A stretch of 64,000 bases of DNA from Flavobacterium sp. MC2016-06 (GTDB lineage Bacteria; Bacteroidota; Bacteroidia; Flavobacteriales; Flavobacteriaceae). The stretch spans positions 1 to 64,000 of the forward strand of contig NZ_WMID02000024.1 of the NCBI RefSeq assembly GCF_009711165.2, given 5' to 3'. The notes beneath the pieces are model-generated. The model was not told the DNA's origin. It made no database searches and was given only the letters and a program-made list of their open reading frames with translations. The translations under genes were made by a program, and so were the position numbers. Positions 49,752 through 58,879 of the stretch are shown in pieces (positions within the stretch are counted from its first letter, which is position 1; each line of letters opens with the position of its first letter).

Positions 49752-50417
49752 ATGATTCAGAAATTATTCAGTTATATTATTCCTATCAAAATATTCAAAA
49801 AAAAATCGGCACGAAGCAAAGTAATAGAAGTTACTTGGGCAAATGGAGAGTTGGTTTTAGATTCTGAAAACACTAATTACTCTTACGGAAGCTTGCAGCG
49901 TATATTAAGATACGGACTTAGAAATATTGGTTATAATACTATTCTAGAAATGGATCATATTTTACTGCTTGGTGTTGCCGGTGGCAGCGTGGTAAAGACA
50001 TTGGTTGATGAAATTGGTTATAAAGAAAAAATTACTGGTGTTGAAATTGATCCTGATATGATTAAAATTGCCAACGAATATTTTAATCTTAATAAGATAA
50101 AACAGCTCGAAATTATTATTGATGATGCCTTTGAATTTGTACTAAAAACAAAAGACAAGTATAATCTTATTATTATTGATATATTTGAAGACATTAATAT
50201 GCCTAATTTTTTATTTGAACGTTTTTTTAGTGATCGTGTATGTTCACTTTTAAAGAATCACGGTTTTGTTTTATTCAATACTATGATTCTTGATGAAGCT
50301 CACAATGTTAGAAATAGAAAATACATTGCAGAAATTAACCCCAAATTGTTTACTTCAAAAATGCTGCCCCGTATAGAAGTGCATAATGAATTGATTATTA
50401 TTGAAAAAGTTGCTTAA
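49752..50417 (+). CDS. Spermidine synthase-like methyltransferase-fold protein
   Basis: A 221-residue Rossmann protein with the spermidine-synthase-type core HILLLGVAGGSVVKTL then GVEIDPDMIKIANEYF and IIIDDAFEFV plus NLIIIDIFED. The usual N-terminal beta-domain is shortened, so I call the fold and not the enzyme. It is the first gene of a five-gene same-strand cluster reaching to 52645. Confidence 0.82.
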   Translation: MIQKLFSYIIPIKIFKKKSARSKVIEVTWANGELVLDSENTNYSYGSLQRILRYGLRNIGYNTILEMDHILLLGVAGGSVVKTLVDEIGYKEKITGVEIDPDMIKIANEYFNLNKIKQLEIIIDDAFEFVLKTKDKYNLIIIDIFEDINMPNFLFERFFSDRVCSLLKNHGFVLFNTMILDEAHNVRNRKYIAEINPKLFTSKMLPRIEVHNELIIIEKVA

Positions 50418-50429
50418 ACCTTGAAAATT

Positions 50430-51107
50430 ATGAAACCCCTTGCCTCTATTTTAAAAACTTTACCACCTACTAAAGTCATTGATTCAGAAATAGATTTTTC
50501 AAAATATATAGTACTGGATTTATCAGTTACTAATCAGGAATTAGTTGAACTTAAACCTGAAAGCTCTGCTGACATTGGATCTTATATTTCAAATTATATA
50601 AAAAAGAATAATGCAGAAGTGGCATATGGTGGTTACATTGAGGGTCGCTCTTTATATAAACGAAGTGCCATTTTTAAGAATGATTTGCTCCCGGAACGCA
50701 ATATTCATATTGGTGTAGATCTTTGGGCAAAAGTTGATACAACGGTGCTGACTCCGCTAGATGCAAAAGTTCATAGTTTTAAAAACAACATTGGTTTAGG
50801 CGATTATGGGCCTACAATAATTTTGGAACACTTAATCGAAAATCAAAAATTTTATACTTTATACGGGCATTTATCGTTAGAAAGTATAGAAAACCTAACC
50901 GTTGGGGAAAGATTTAGAAAAGGACAGAAAATAGCAACCATTGGTAATCAAGAAGTTAATGGAGATTATCCGCCGCATTTACATTTTCAAATTATAAATA
51001 ATATTGAAGATTATTGGGGAGATTACCCTGGAGTTTGCAATACAAAAGATCTGAATTTTTATATAGAAAACTGCCCCGACCCTAACTTATTATTAAAAAT
51101 TACTTAA
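50430..51107 (+). CDS. M23 family metallopeptidase (225 aa)
   Basis: The ATG at 50430 is preferred over the TTG at 50421. LytM-type motifs: HIGVDLWAKVDT (HxxxD zinc ligands), YGHLS and HLHFQI (zinc ligand His). The family cleaves peptidoglycan cross-bridges or acts as a regulator of amidases. No N-terminal signal is evident, so its location is uncertain. It lies 12 bp after the methyltransferase-fold gene and 6 bp before the next lipoprotein gene. Confidence 0.86.
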   Translation: MKPLASILKTLPPTKVIDSEIDFSKYIVLDLSVTNQELVELKPESSADIGSYISNYIKKNNAEVAYGGYIEGRSLYKRSAIFKNDLLPERNIHIGVDLWAKVDTTVLTPLDAKVHSFKNNIGLGDYGPTIILEHLIENQKFYTLYGHLSLESIENLTVGERFRKGQKIATIGNQEVNGDYPPHLHFQIINNIEDYWGDYPGVCNTKDLNFYIENCPDPNLLLKIT

Positions 51108-51113
51108 ATAGTT

Positions 51114-51590
51114 ATGAAGAAAGCAGGATTGATTATATGTTTGTTGTTATTAATTGGATGTAAATCGAAAACGATAAGTAGAGATACTGAAGATTTGAAA
51201 ATTAAAAAAGTTTCTAGTTCTGATCTTGATGCTAATCAGCAGAAAAAAGCATACGAATTAGGAAAACGAGTTTTAGAAACTTGTAATACATCAAAGTTTA
51301 AACCTTTTAACGCAACCGAAGTTACAAGCTCGGTTATGGAAAACACTACCGAAGAACGATTGACTAAAACCTGTACAAGATTTAGACAATACTACGGAAG
51401 TTTTATAGATTTAAAATTAGATGGCGTTTACAGAACCAAACAAGAAGTAATTTATCGCTATCATGCGTTATACAGCAAAAAAGTAGCCAACAAAGAGCTG
51501 CGAATTTTTGTAAACGATGAAAATTTGATTTCTGCGATAAAATCTATGGATTGGGACGAAAAATTTGATGCTCAGATAACCGAACAATAA
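51114..51590 (+). CDS. Lipoprotein of unknown function (158 aa)
   Basis: Lipoprotein signal MKKAGLIICLLLLIGC with lipobox LIGC. The mature domain (about 142 residues) contains a paired Cys motif (LETCNTSKF and LTKTCTRFRQYY) and a beta-rich end. No family recognised. It is in the same tightly spaced cluster. Confidence 0.75.
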   Translation: MKKAGLIICLLLLIGCKSKTISRDTEDLKIKKVSSSDLDANQQKKAYELGKRVLETCNTSKFKPFNATEVTSSVMENTTEERLTKTCTRFRQYYGSFIDLKLDGVYRTKQEVIYRYHALYSKKVANKELRIFVNDENLISAIKSMDWDEKFDAQITEQ

Positions 51591-51600
51591 AGTAAAACAT

Positions 51601-52125
51601 ATGAATTTTAAACTGCCCCTTTTTCTATTACTGTTGCTTACAACTTTCGCAAACGCACAGGAAACAATTACTGTAAATGGATCTAAGCCTTTTCCTGCAA
51701 CTCAGAAATATACTTTTATTTGTGAAAAATATGCTTATACCGGCGAAACCAATGTACAAATTGCAAAAACAGATAAAGGTGGAATTTTAAAATTAACCAT
51801 AGCCACAGCAAATGATAAAGCTAGAATTGCCGGCGGACTTTATGTAGATTTAGCTAATGCTGATGTTATTGCATGTACCGATAAAAATGTAAAAGAAGCT
51901 GCAGACGGCACAACTACAGCATATTATTATTTTACTCCTGCAGAATTTTTAAAACTTAAGAAGACTGATATTTATGCCATTCGTTTCATAATTTCTGGCG
52001 GTCCTACTACTTTTGGCAACCAGACCGGTTACTTTACAACTTACAATAAAATGAACTATTTTTCGACTGCTTACGATAAATCGAAAAAATCTTATGATAC
52101 AGCAAAAGAAATTAGTGCATTATGA
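51601..52125 (+). CDS. Secreted protein of unknown function (174 aa)
   Basis: Signal peptide MNFKLPLFLLLLLTTFANAQ, then a beta-rich domain of about 155 residues without recognised motifs (SKPFPATQKYTFICEKYAYT...). Likely envelope-associated. It follows the lipoprotein gene after 10 bp. Confidence 0.72.
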   Translation: MNFKLPLFLLLLLTTFANAQETITVNGSKPFPATQKYTFICEKYAYTGETNVQIAKTDKGGILKLTIATANDKARIAGGLYVDLANADVIACTDKNVKEAADGTTTAYYYFTPAEFLKLKKTDIYAIRFIISGGPTTFGNQTGYFTTYNKMNYFSTAYDKSKKSYDTAKEISAL

Positions 52126-52174
52126 ATATAGTTTAATCTAATTAATCTTATATTTATAATCTAAATACCACTTT

Positions 52175-52645
52175 ATGAACGCCAACGAAGCTTTAATTAC
52201 AAAATTCTATACTGCTTTTGCAAATGCCGATGCTCAAACAATGTCAGAATGCTATCATCCAAATGTACATTTTATAGATCCTGCATTCGGATTATTGAAA
52301 GAAGAACAGGTTTCTAAAATGTGGAAAATGTTGATTCTGAGAAGCAAAGGCAATATCAAAATTGAGTTTTCTAATATAAAAGCTGATGATTCCACTGGTT
52401 CTGCTAATTGGGTTGCAACTTACAATTTTAGTAAAACCAATAGAAATGTAATTAATAAAATTGCTGCCGAATTTGTTTTTCAAGATGGACTAATTATTAA
52501 ACATACTGATAGTTTTGATATTTGGAAATGGGCAAAACAAGCATTTGGTCCCGCTGGTTATTTATTAGGTTGGACAGGATTTTTTCAGAAGAAAGTGCAA
52601 AAGCAAGCTTTATTATCGCTGCAAAACTTTCGTGAATCTAAATAA
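52175..52645 (+). CDS. NTF2-like (SnoaL) family protein
   Basis: A 156-residue SnoaL-fold protein with the characteristic helix NEALITKFYTAFANADAQTM, then SECYHPNVHFIDPAFG. The C-terminal tail includes WAKQAFGPAGYLLGWTGFF, a hydrophobic extension not in all members. Function unknown; it closes the cluster. Confidence 0.86.
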   Translation: MNANEALITKFYTAFANADAQTMSECYHPNVHFIDPAFGLLKEEQVSKMWKMLILRSKGNIKIEFSNIKADDSTGSANWVATYNFSKTNRNVINKIAAEFVFQDGLIIKHTDSFDIWKWAKQAFGPAGYLLGWTGFFQKKVQKQALLSLQNFRESK

Positions 52646-52785
52646 ATTAGCTAAATTAGAGTTTCAAAAATTCACATTAGCTAAATTTATTTTAGTCCTT
52701 ATTTAAAATATTCGCCTTTTTTATCGTTTTTATTTCCTGTTATTAATTGGTATTGAGTTAATTGTGCTTTTAAACTTAACTAATT

Positions 52786-54528
52786 ATGAAAGAAATTGTA
52801 CATAAGAAATTAAATCAATTACAAGCTACAGCAATTTGCGGAAACGACATTAGCTCCTCTTGCCTATATGTTTCCGCACTTACAATTATATATGCAGGTC
52901 AATATGCTTGGATATCACTTTTAATTGTTGCGGGCATTTTATTTTTATTCAGAAAAATTTACGGCGAAGTTGTTGGCGCAATCCCATTAAACGGAGGCGC
53001 CTATAATGTTTTGCTAAATACGTCAACCAAACGTTTAGCTTCTTTGGCCGCCACATTAACTGTTTTATCGTATATGGCAACAGCCGTTCTTTCGGCTTCA
53101 GAAGGAATGCATTATTTACAAGGCATTTTTGAAAACCTAGATGTAAAATACGCAACTATTGTTGTGTTGGCATTATTTACTGGGCTTGCGATTTTAGGAA
53201 TAGGAGAATCTGCTTTTGTTGCTGTAATTATTTTTATAACACATTTAGTTACATTGACATTGCTGGTTTTAGCTTCGGTCTGGTTTATTTTTAATAATGG
53301 TTTTGAAGTTTTTCATCTCAACTGGCAAACGCCAATTGCTTATGGAAATATAAAAATGGCACTTTTTCTCGGTTTTTCTGCAGCCATGCTCGGAATTTCA
53401 GGTTTTGAAAGTTCTGCCAATTTTGTAGAAGAACAAGAAGCAGGAGTTTTTCCAAAGACATTACGCAATATGTGGGGAATTGTTAGTTTTTTCAATCCTG
53501 TAATTGCGCTTTTATTAATCAGTATAATTCCGTTTGCAGAAGTTGGCCCAAACAAAGAAAAGCTTCTCGCCTACTTAGCACAAATTACTGGCGGATCGTG
53601 GCTTACATGGTTAATCTCTATAGATGCCGTTTTAGTTTTATGCGGTGCAGTATTAACTTCATTTGTTGGTGTTTCGGGATTATTAAACCGAATGACTTTA
53701 GATCGTATTCTTCCAAATTATTTTTTAAAACAAAATAAAAGAGGTTCACATTATAGAATTATAATCAGTTTTTTAATTCTCTGTATTTCCGTTCTCTTTG
53801 CAACAAGCGGTCATTTAGAATCTTTGGCCGGTGTGTACACCTTTTCATTTCTAGCTGTAATGGCATTATTTGGAATTGGAAATCTATTACTGAAATTTAA
53901 ACGAAAAAAATTACCTAGACCAGAACGCGCGCGCGGTATTGCTGTTGTTGTTGCTGTTTGTTGTATTATTGCAGCTTTTGTTGGAAATATGAAATTGAAT
54001 ATAAATTCATTTTATACCTTTTTGCAATATATAATTCCGTCGTTACTTTTTATTGGAATTATGCTGAATCGTGTAATTCTAATTAGAGTTTTAATCGAAG
54101 GTTTAGAATATTTTTATCAACCATTGCGAAAAGTCGTTATAATAAGTAATCGCTATTTACGAAAAATGAGCGTTGAAATTAACTCACAAGAATTTGTGTT
54201 TTTCACCAAAGGCGATGACATTGCAATTTTAAATAAAGTTCTACAATATGTAGAAGGAAACGAAACTACAAAAAAACTAAAAATTGTATACGTCAAAGAT
54301 CACGATCTAACAAATGATGCCTTGATAAAAGACCTTGAAGTTTTAGACCGCGCTTATGATGAAATTGATATTGAATATCTAGAAATAAAAGGCGTTTTTG
54401 GTCCTGATATTATAGATGAATTATCTACGAAATGGAAAATTCCAAAAAACTTCATGTTTATAGGTTCACCCGGAAATAAATTCTCGTACCGAGTTTCAGA
54501 CTTAGGCGGTGTGCGTTTGATAATGTAG
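52786..54528 (+). CDS. APC family amino acid permease (580 aa)
   Basis: About twelve transmembrane segments in residues 25-440: the first pair holds GNDISSSCLYVSALTIIYAGQ, and EVVGAIPLNGGAYNVLLN is the conserved TM2-TM3 region. The C-terminal 130 residues form a cytosolic domain rich in alternating strands and helices (LKIVYVKDHDLTN..., SYRVSDLGGVRLIM). It is a proton-coupled amino acid or amine symporter; the substrate is unclear. Confidence 0.87.
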   Translation: MKEIVHKKLNQLQATAICGNDISSSCLYVSALTIIYAGQYAWISLLIVAGILFLFRKIYGEVVGAIPLNGGAYNVLLNTSTKRLASLAATLTVLSYMATAVLSASEGMHYLQGIFENLDVKYATIVVLALFTGLAILGIGESAFVAVIIFITHLVTLTLLVLASVWFIFNNGFEVFHLNWQTPIAYGNIKMALFLGFSAAMLGISGFESSANFVEEQEAGVFPKTLRNMWGIVSFFNPVIALLLISIIPFAEVGPNKEKLLAYLAQITGGSWLTWLISIDAVLVLCGAVLTSFVGVSGLLNRMTLDRILPNYFLKQNKRGSHYRIIISFLILCISVLFATSGHLESLAGVYTFSFLAVMALFGIGNLLLKFKRKKLPRPERARGIAVVVAVCCIIAAFVGNMKLNINSFYTFLQYIIPSLLFIGIMLNRVILIRVLIEGLEYFYQPLRKVVIISNRYLRKMSVEINSQEFVFFTKGDDIAILNKVLQYVEGNETTKKLKIVYVKDHDLTNDALIKDLEVLDRAYDEIDIEYLEIKGVFGPDIIDELSTKWKIPKNFMFIGSPGNKFSYRVSDLGGVRLIM

Positions 54529-54565
54529 TTTTTTTAGAAGCAAAACCTGCAAATTTCAAAAGACC

Positions 54566-54641
54566 TTTAGTCCCGCTATCCGCTATATCTTTTAATTTTT
54601 AAAGAAAAAAGTAAAAGGATAACGCTCCTATCGGGGCTAAA
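54566..54641. repeat. Palindromic intergenic repeat
   Basis: Outer arms TTTAGTCCCG (54566-54575) and CGGGGCTAAA (54632-54641, one mismatch). The interior contains matching TATCC / GGATA stretches. A REP-like sequence of a type common in Flavobacterium. Confidence 0.7.
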
Positions 54642-54677
54642 TAAGAAATTCAATTTTTATTAAGAACAAAAATAACA

Positions 54678-54706
54678 AACCCAACAGGTCGCAAAAACCT
54701 GTCGGG
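54678..54706 (-). terminator. Terminator of the class V aminotransferase gene
   Basis: Stem CCCAACAGGT / ACCTGTCGGG with a weak T-rich tail on the minus strand, 19 bp past the stop codon. Confidence 0.65.
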
Positions 54707-54724
54707 TATAATATTTAAAATTCT

Positions 54725-56212
54725 TTAAGATTTAAACCATCCAGCAACTAATTCATCTTCAAACGAAGTAGCATTTTTATGGATAAACTCATTTGTGTTT
54801 TTATTATAAGAATAATCTACAGCCCAAGCTTCATGATTTTCAGCTAAGTCTTTAATACTTTGACATACATAAGCAATTTCTTCATCAGTTGTAGTTGGGT
54901 GAATCGACATTCTAATCCATCCTGGTTTTTTGATTAAATCACCAATCGTAATTTCATCAACCAATTTATTAGAAGTTTCCTGATCTACATGTAATAAAAA
55001 ATGTCCGTAAGTTCCAGCGCAGCTGCATCCTCCTCTAGTTTGAATACCGAATTTATCATTCAGTAATTTTACACCTAAATTAAAATGAAGATTTTCGATA
55101 AAAAACGAAACAACTCCCAAACGGTTTTTATGCTGTCCTGCCAAAATCTTAATATTCGAAACTGGATCTAATTCGCTAAAAACATAATCAACAATTTCGT
55201 GCTCACGCTGTAAAATGTTTTCAATTCCCATTTCTTCTTTAAGCTCAATGGCCAGCGCGGTTTTTATAACTTGCAAGAAACCTGGAGTTCCACCATCTTC
55301 GCGGTCTTCAATATTATCAATATATTTATGTTCTCCCCAAGGATTTGTCCAGCTTACCGTTCCTCCTCCAGGATGATCTGGAATAATATTGTTGTATAAT
55401 TTTTTATTAAATATCAAAACACCAGAAGTTCCAGGACCTCCTAAAAATTTATGAGGCGAAAAGAAAATAGCATCCAGATAAGATTCTGGATCTGCAGGAT
55501 GCATATCAATTTCTACATAAGGACCAGAACAGGCAAAATCTACAAAACAAACACCATTATGCTGGTGCATTAATTTTGCTGCTTCATGAAAAGGAGTCTT
55601 TAAACCCGTAACATTTGAACATGAAGTAATTGAAGCAATTTTAATTGCTCTATCTTTATATTTGTATAACAATTGCTCTAAATTATCCAAGCAAAAAAGT
55701 CCTTTTTCGCAAGACGGAATAATTTCAACATCTGCAATCGTCTCTAACCAAGAAGTTTGATTAGAATGATGTTCCATGTGTGAAATAAAAACAATTGGTT
55801 TTTTTTCTGCAGGAACAGTCGTAAAATCTTTTAAATTTTCAGGAATCTTTAATCCTAAAATACGTTGAAATTTGTTTACAACACCAGTCATTCCAGTACC
55901 ATCAGTAATCAAAACATCATCTTGATTTGCATTAGTATGACGCTTAATAATATTTCTCGCATGATGATACGCTTTTGTCATGGCAGTACCTGACACAGTA
56001 GTTTCTGTATGCGTATTAGCCACAAAAGGCCCGAATTCATTCAGAAGTTTCTCTTCAATAGGGCGATATAATCTTCCGCTGGCAGTCCAATCGGTATAAA
56101 TGATCTGTTTTTTACCGTATGGAGACGAAAATTCTTGATCAACTCCAACAATATGCTGTCTAAACTCTTGAAAATAGGTTTCTAAAGTGATGGTATTATT
56201 TTTGCTATTCAT
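54725..56212 (-). CDS. Class V aminotransferase (cysteine desulfurase-like), PLP-dependent
   Basis: Start at the ATG at 56212 (a TTG 24 bp upstream is unlikely). A 495-residue class V PLP enzyme: the PLP Lys is in FFSPHKFLGGPGTSG, and VDFACSGPYVEIDMHP precedes it. The Cys-rich RGGCSCAGTYGH is a family motif near the active site. It may release sulfur or rearrange a PLP substrate, but it is longer than SufS/NifS. A TATATTTG -7 box sits 22 bp upstream of the start. Confidence 0.84.
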   Translation of the reverse strand: MNSKNNTITLETYFQEFRQHIVGVDQEFSSPYGKKQIIYTDWTASGRLYRPIEEKLLNEFGPFVANTHTETTVSGTAMTKAYHHARNIIKRHTNANQDDVLITDGTGMTGVVNKFQRILGLKIPENLKDFTTVPAEKKPIVFISHMEHHSNQTSWLETIADVEIIPSCEKGLFCLDNLEQLLYKYKDRAIKIASITSCSNVTGLKTPFHEAAKLMHQHNGVCFVDFACSGPYVEIDMHPADPESYLDAIFFSPHKFLGGPGTSGVLIFNKKLYNNIIPDHPGGGTVSWTNPWGEHKYIDNIEDREDGGTPGFLQVIKTALAIELKEEMGIENILQREHEIVDYVFSELDPVSNIKILAGQHKNRLGVVSFFIENLHFNLGVKLLNDKFGIQTRGGCSCAGTYGHFLLHVDQETSNKLVDEITIGDLIKKPGWIRMSIHPTTTDEEIAYVCQSIKDLAENHEAWAVDYSYNKNTNEFIHKNATSFEDELVAGWFKS

Positions 56213-56233
56213 AAGTATGCCTGTGTTTGAGTA

Positions 56234-56241
56234 CAAATATA
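56234..56241 (-). promoter_or_regulatory. -7 element TATATTTG of the aminotransferase gene
   Basis: Perfect TAnnTTTG on the minus strand, 21 bases upstream of the ATG at 56212; it supports that start over the TTG further upstream. Confidence 0.7.
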
Positions 56242-56394
56242 ATTTCTTTTTTACAAAATTGCGAATTTATCAATTGTAAACTTCAAACATTCAATAACCG
56301 ATTAGTATATTTAATTAAACATACTTTTTTTTAATAATTTATCACAATATTCTATCGGTTTAATGGGGCAATAGAACTTAAACTATAACATTTT

Positions 56395-56931
56395 ATGGGG
56401 AATTTATCAACGGCTACTTTTGGTGGCGGCTGTTTTTGGTGTATTGAAGCTGTAATTCAGCGTTTAAAAGGTATAGAATCTTTAAAATCAGGTTTTTCAG
56501 GTGGTTTTATTAAAAATCCACCATACCGAGAAGTTTGTACTGGAAGAACCGGTCATGCGGAAGTAATTCAAGTAACATTCAACCCTGACATAATTTCATT
56601 TCATGACTTAATCACTATATTTATGACAAGTCATGATCCTACGACTTTAAACCGTCAAGGCGGTGACAGCGGGACTCAGTATCGTTCTATAATTTTGTAT
56701 CATAATGACGCTCAAAAAGCCATTGCTGAGCAGGTCTTTGAAGAACTAAAGCCTGTTTATCAAGATTCAATTGTTACAGAGTTAAAAGCTTTTGAAGTAT
56801 TTTACAACGCTGAAGATGATCATCAAAATTACTACAATGACAATCAGGAAGCTCGATATTGTCAATTGGTAATTGATCCAAAAATTCAGAAATTAAAAAA
56901 AATGTACGCTGATAAATTAGTCAGTGAATAA
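56395..56931 (+). CDS. msrA: Peptide methionine sulfoxide reductase A
   Basis: A 178-residue MsrA. The active-site motif GGGCFWC spans residues 10-16 with the catalytic Cys at 13, followed by EVCTGRTGHAEVIQVTFNP and the YHNDAQ segment. It reduces methionine-S-sulfoxide and protects proteins from oxidation. Its stop is followed by two inverted repeats before selO. Confidence 0.95.
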   Translation: MGNLSTATFGGGCFWCIEAVIQRLKGIESLKSGFSGGFIKNPPYREVCTGRTGHAEVIQVTFNPDIISFHDLITIFMTSHDPTTLNRQGGDSGTQYRSIILYHNDAQKAIAEQVFEELKPVYQDSIVTELKAFEVFYNAEDDHQNYYNDNQEARYCQLVIDPKIQKLKKMYADKLVSE

Positions 56932-56941
56932 AAAGTTTTTC

Positions 56942-57004
56942 TTGCCACGAATTTCACAAATTTCCACTAATTGAATTTGTGCTAATTTGTTAAATTCGTG
57001 GCAA
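56942..57004. repeat. Inverted repeat, 13-bp perfect arms (TTGCCACGAATTT)
   Basis: Arms at 56942-56954 and 56992-57004. The core TTGCCACGAATT also appears in the palindrome at 58782-58873. Confidence 0.85.
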
Positions 57005-57049
57005 AAACACTGATAAAGTTTTGTGCCACTCCAGTTAGTTATCGGGACA

Positions 57050-57102
57050 CACAGATTAAAAAGTTTTTTATAAAACAATCCAAATAATCCTTTTAATCTG
57101 TG
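57050..57102. repeat. Inverted repeat CACAGATTAAAA
   Basis: CACAGATTAAAAAG (57050-57063) and CTTTTAATCTGTG (57090-57102). A related core (GCCACAGATTAAAA) occurs at 58705-58718. Confidence 0.75.
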
Positions 57103-57119
57103 GAAAAAAAAAGAAAAAA

Positions 57120-58694
57120 ATGCAAATGAAAAATTTAAAAATAAATAACAGATTTACTGTCGAATTACCCGCTGATCCAAACGAAACCAATGAAGTTCGT
57201 CAGGTTAAGAATACTTTATTTTCTTATGTAAATCCAACGAAACCTTCCAATCCAAAACTAATTCATGCCTCAGAATCTGTTGCAGAAATGGTTGGAATTT
57301 CAAAAGAAGAAATTCAATCTGAATCCTTTTTGAATGCTTTTTCCGGAAAAGAAATTCTTCCTGAAACACGTCCTTACGCGATGTGTTATGCAGGACATCA
57401 ATTTGGGAATTGGGCTGGACAATTGGGTGATGGCCGTGCTATAAACTTAACTGAAGTAGAACACAATAATCAGTTTTTTACTTTACAGTTAAAAGGTGCT
57501 GGAAAAACGCCATATTCAAGAACGGCAGATGGTTTGGCTGTTTTACGTTCTTCAATAAGAGAATATTTATGTGCCGAAGCCATGTATTATTTAGGTGTTC
57601 CTACTACTCGATCGCTTTCGCTAATGTTATCTGGTGACGAAGTTTTACGTGACATTTTATACAACGGAAATCCTGCATACGAAAAAGGAGCGATTGTAAC
57701 TCGTGTGGCGCCATCTTTTATTCGTTTTGGAAGTTTTGAAATGATTACTTCCCGCAACGAATTGAAAAATTTAAAGCAATTTGTAGAATACACAATCAAA
57801 TATTATTTTCCTGAAATTAAAGGTGAACCAAAAGAACAATATATACAATTCTTTAAAACGGTTGCCGATACTACTCGCAAAATGATTTTAGATTGGCAGC
57901 GAGTTGGTTTTGTTCACGGCGTTATGAACACCGATAATATGTCTATTCACGGAATTACGATTGATTACGGTCCTTATGGATGGTTAGAAAACTACGATCC
58001 AAATTGGACTCCAAATACTACAGACAGTCAAAATAGAAGATATCGTTTTGGGAATCAACCTCAAGTGGCACAATGGAATTTGTTTCAATTGGCAAATGCA
58101 ATTTATCCATTAATCAATGAAGCAAAACCGCTTGAAGATATTTTAGAATCTTTTATTAAAGATTTTGATTCCGATTATAAAATCATGTTTTTGAGTAAAA
58201 TAGGTTTATTTACTTCAACAGAAACTGACAGTGAATTAATTGCTGATTTGGAAGCTAATTTACAAATGTCCGAAACTGATATGACCATATTTTTTAGAAA
58301 TTTAAGTAAAATTAAAAAAGAAGATACTGTAGGAAATGCATTTGAAAAAATTAAAGATGCTTTTTATATTCCAGAAGAAATCGCCAATAATGTTTTAGAA
58401 AATTGGACAGTTTGGTTTGGAATTTATCTAAATAGGTTAAATGAAGAAAGTCTTTCTGATGAAGATCGCGCTGCAAAAATGAATGCCATAAATCCGAAAT
58501 ATGTATTGCGAAATTATATGGCGCAATTAAGTATTGATGCTGCAGATCAAGGTGATTTTTCTCTGGTAAATGAGCTCTATACATTACTGCAGAAACCTTA
58601 TGACGAACAGCCGGAAATGGAAAAATGGTTTGCAAAAAGACCAGATTGGGCACGCTCAAAAGTAGGATGCTCTATGCTTTCTTGTAGTTCTTAA
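57120..58694 (+). CDS. selO: Protein adenylyltransferase SelO (YdiU/UPF0061 family)
   Basis: A 524-residue pseudokinase-fold AMPylase: NLRxxGxxP-type region replaced by GGxxD motifs; the sequence shows YAGHQFGNWAGQLGDGRA (about 96-113), KGAGKTPYSR (with the ATP-site Lys), YGPYGWLENYDPNW and a C-terminal VGCSMLSCSS tail. The C-terminal Cys-Ser-Ser is the position of the selenocysteine in mammalian SelO. It should transfer AMP to protein substrates in redox regulation. It lies beside msrA. Confidence 0.94.
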   Translation: MQMKNLKINNRFTVELPADPNETNEVRQVKNTLFSYVNPTKPSNPKLIHASESVAEMVGISKEEIQSESFLNAFSGKEILPETRPYAMCYAGHQFGNWAGQLGDGRAINLTEVEHNNQFFTLQLKGAGKTPYSRTADGLAVLRSSIREYLCAEAMYYLGVPTTRSLSLMLSGDEVLRDILYNGNPAYEKGAIVTRVAPSFIRFGSFEMITSRNELKNLKQFVEYTIKYYFPEIKGEPKEQYIQFFKTVADTTRKMILDWQRVGFVHGVMNTDNMSIHGITIDYGPYGWLENYDPNWTPNTTDSQNRRYRFGNQPQVAQWNLFQLANAIYPLINEAKPLEDILESFIKDFDSDYKIMFLSKIGLFTSTETDSELIADLEANLQMSETDMTIFFRNLSKIKKEDTVGNAFEKIKDAFYIPEEIANNVLENWTVWFGIYLNRLNEESLSDEDRAAKMNAINPKYVLRNYMAQLSIDAADQGDFSLVNELYTLLQKPYDEQPEMEKWFAKRPDWARSKVGCSMLSCSS

Positions 58695-58701
58695 AGTTAT
58701 T

Positions 58702-58761
58702 TTTGCCACAGATTAAAAGATTTCAATGATTAATCTATAAAATCCTTTAATCTGGGGCAAA
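58702..58761. repeat. Inverted repeat, 22-bp arms, two mismatches
   Basis: TTTGCCACAGATTAAA at 58702 pairs with TTTAATCTGGGGCAAA ending at 58761. It lies 8 bp after selO and probably helps terminate it. Confidence 0.82.
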
Positions 58762-58781
58762 TTTTATTTTCGGTAAAGTTT

Positions 58782-58873
58782 TTTGCCACGAATTACACTA
58801 ATTTACACGAATTAGATTTTTTAAATTTAATTAAAGAAAAAAATTAGTGATAATTAGTGTAATTCGTGGCAAA
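58782..58873. repeat. Inverted repeat, 22-bp perfect arms
   Basis: TTTGCCACGAATTACACTAA (58782-58801) plus TT pairs exactly with 58852-58873. It lies between the converging selO and ypdA-like genes. Confidence 0.9.
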
Positions 58874-58879
58874 CCCTTT

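Larger units (their letters stand above)
54529..54724. other. Intergenic region with palindromic repeats
   Basis: 196 bp holding the dispersed-type palindrome at 54566-54641 and a terminator hairpin at 54678-54706; no gene. Confidence 0.6.

Noticed and set aside
57120..58694. Selenocysteine in SelO
   Set aside because: The C-terminal position reads Cys-Ser-Ser before a normal TAA; there is no in-frame TGA.
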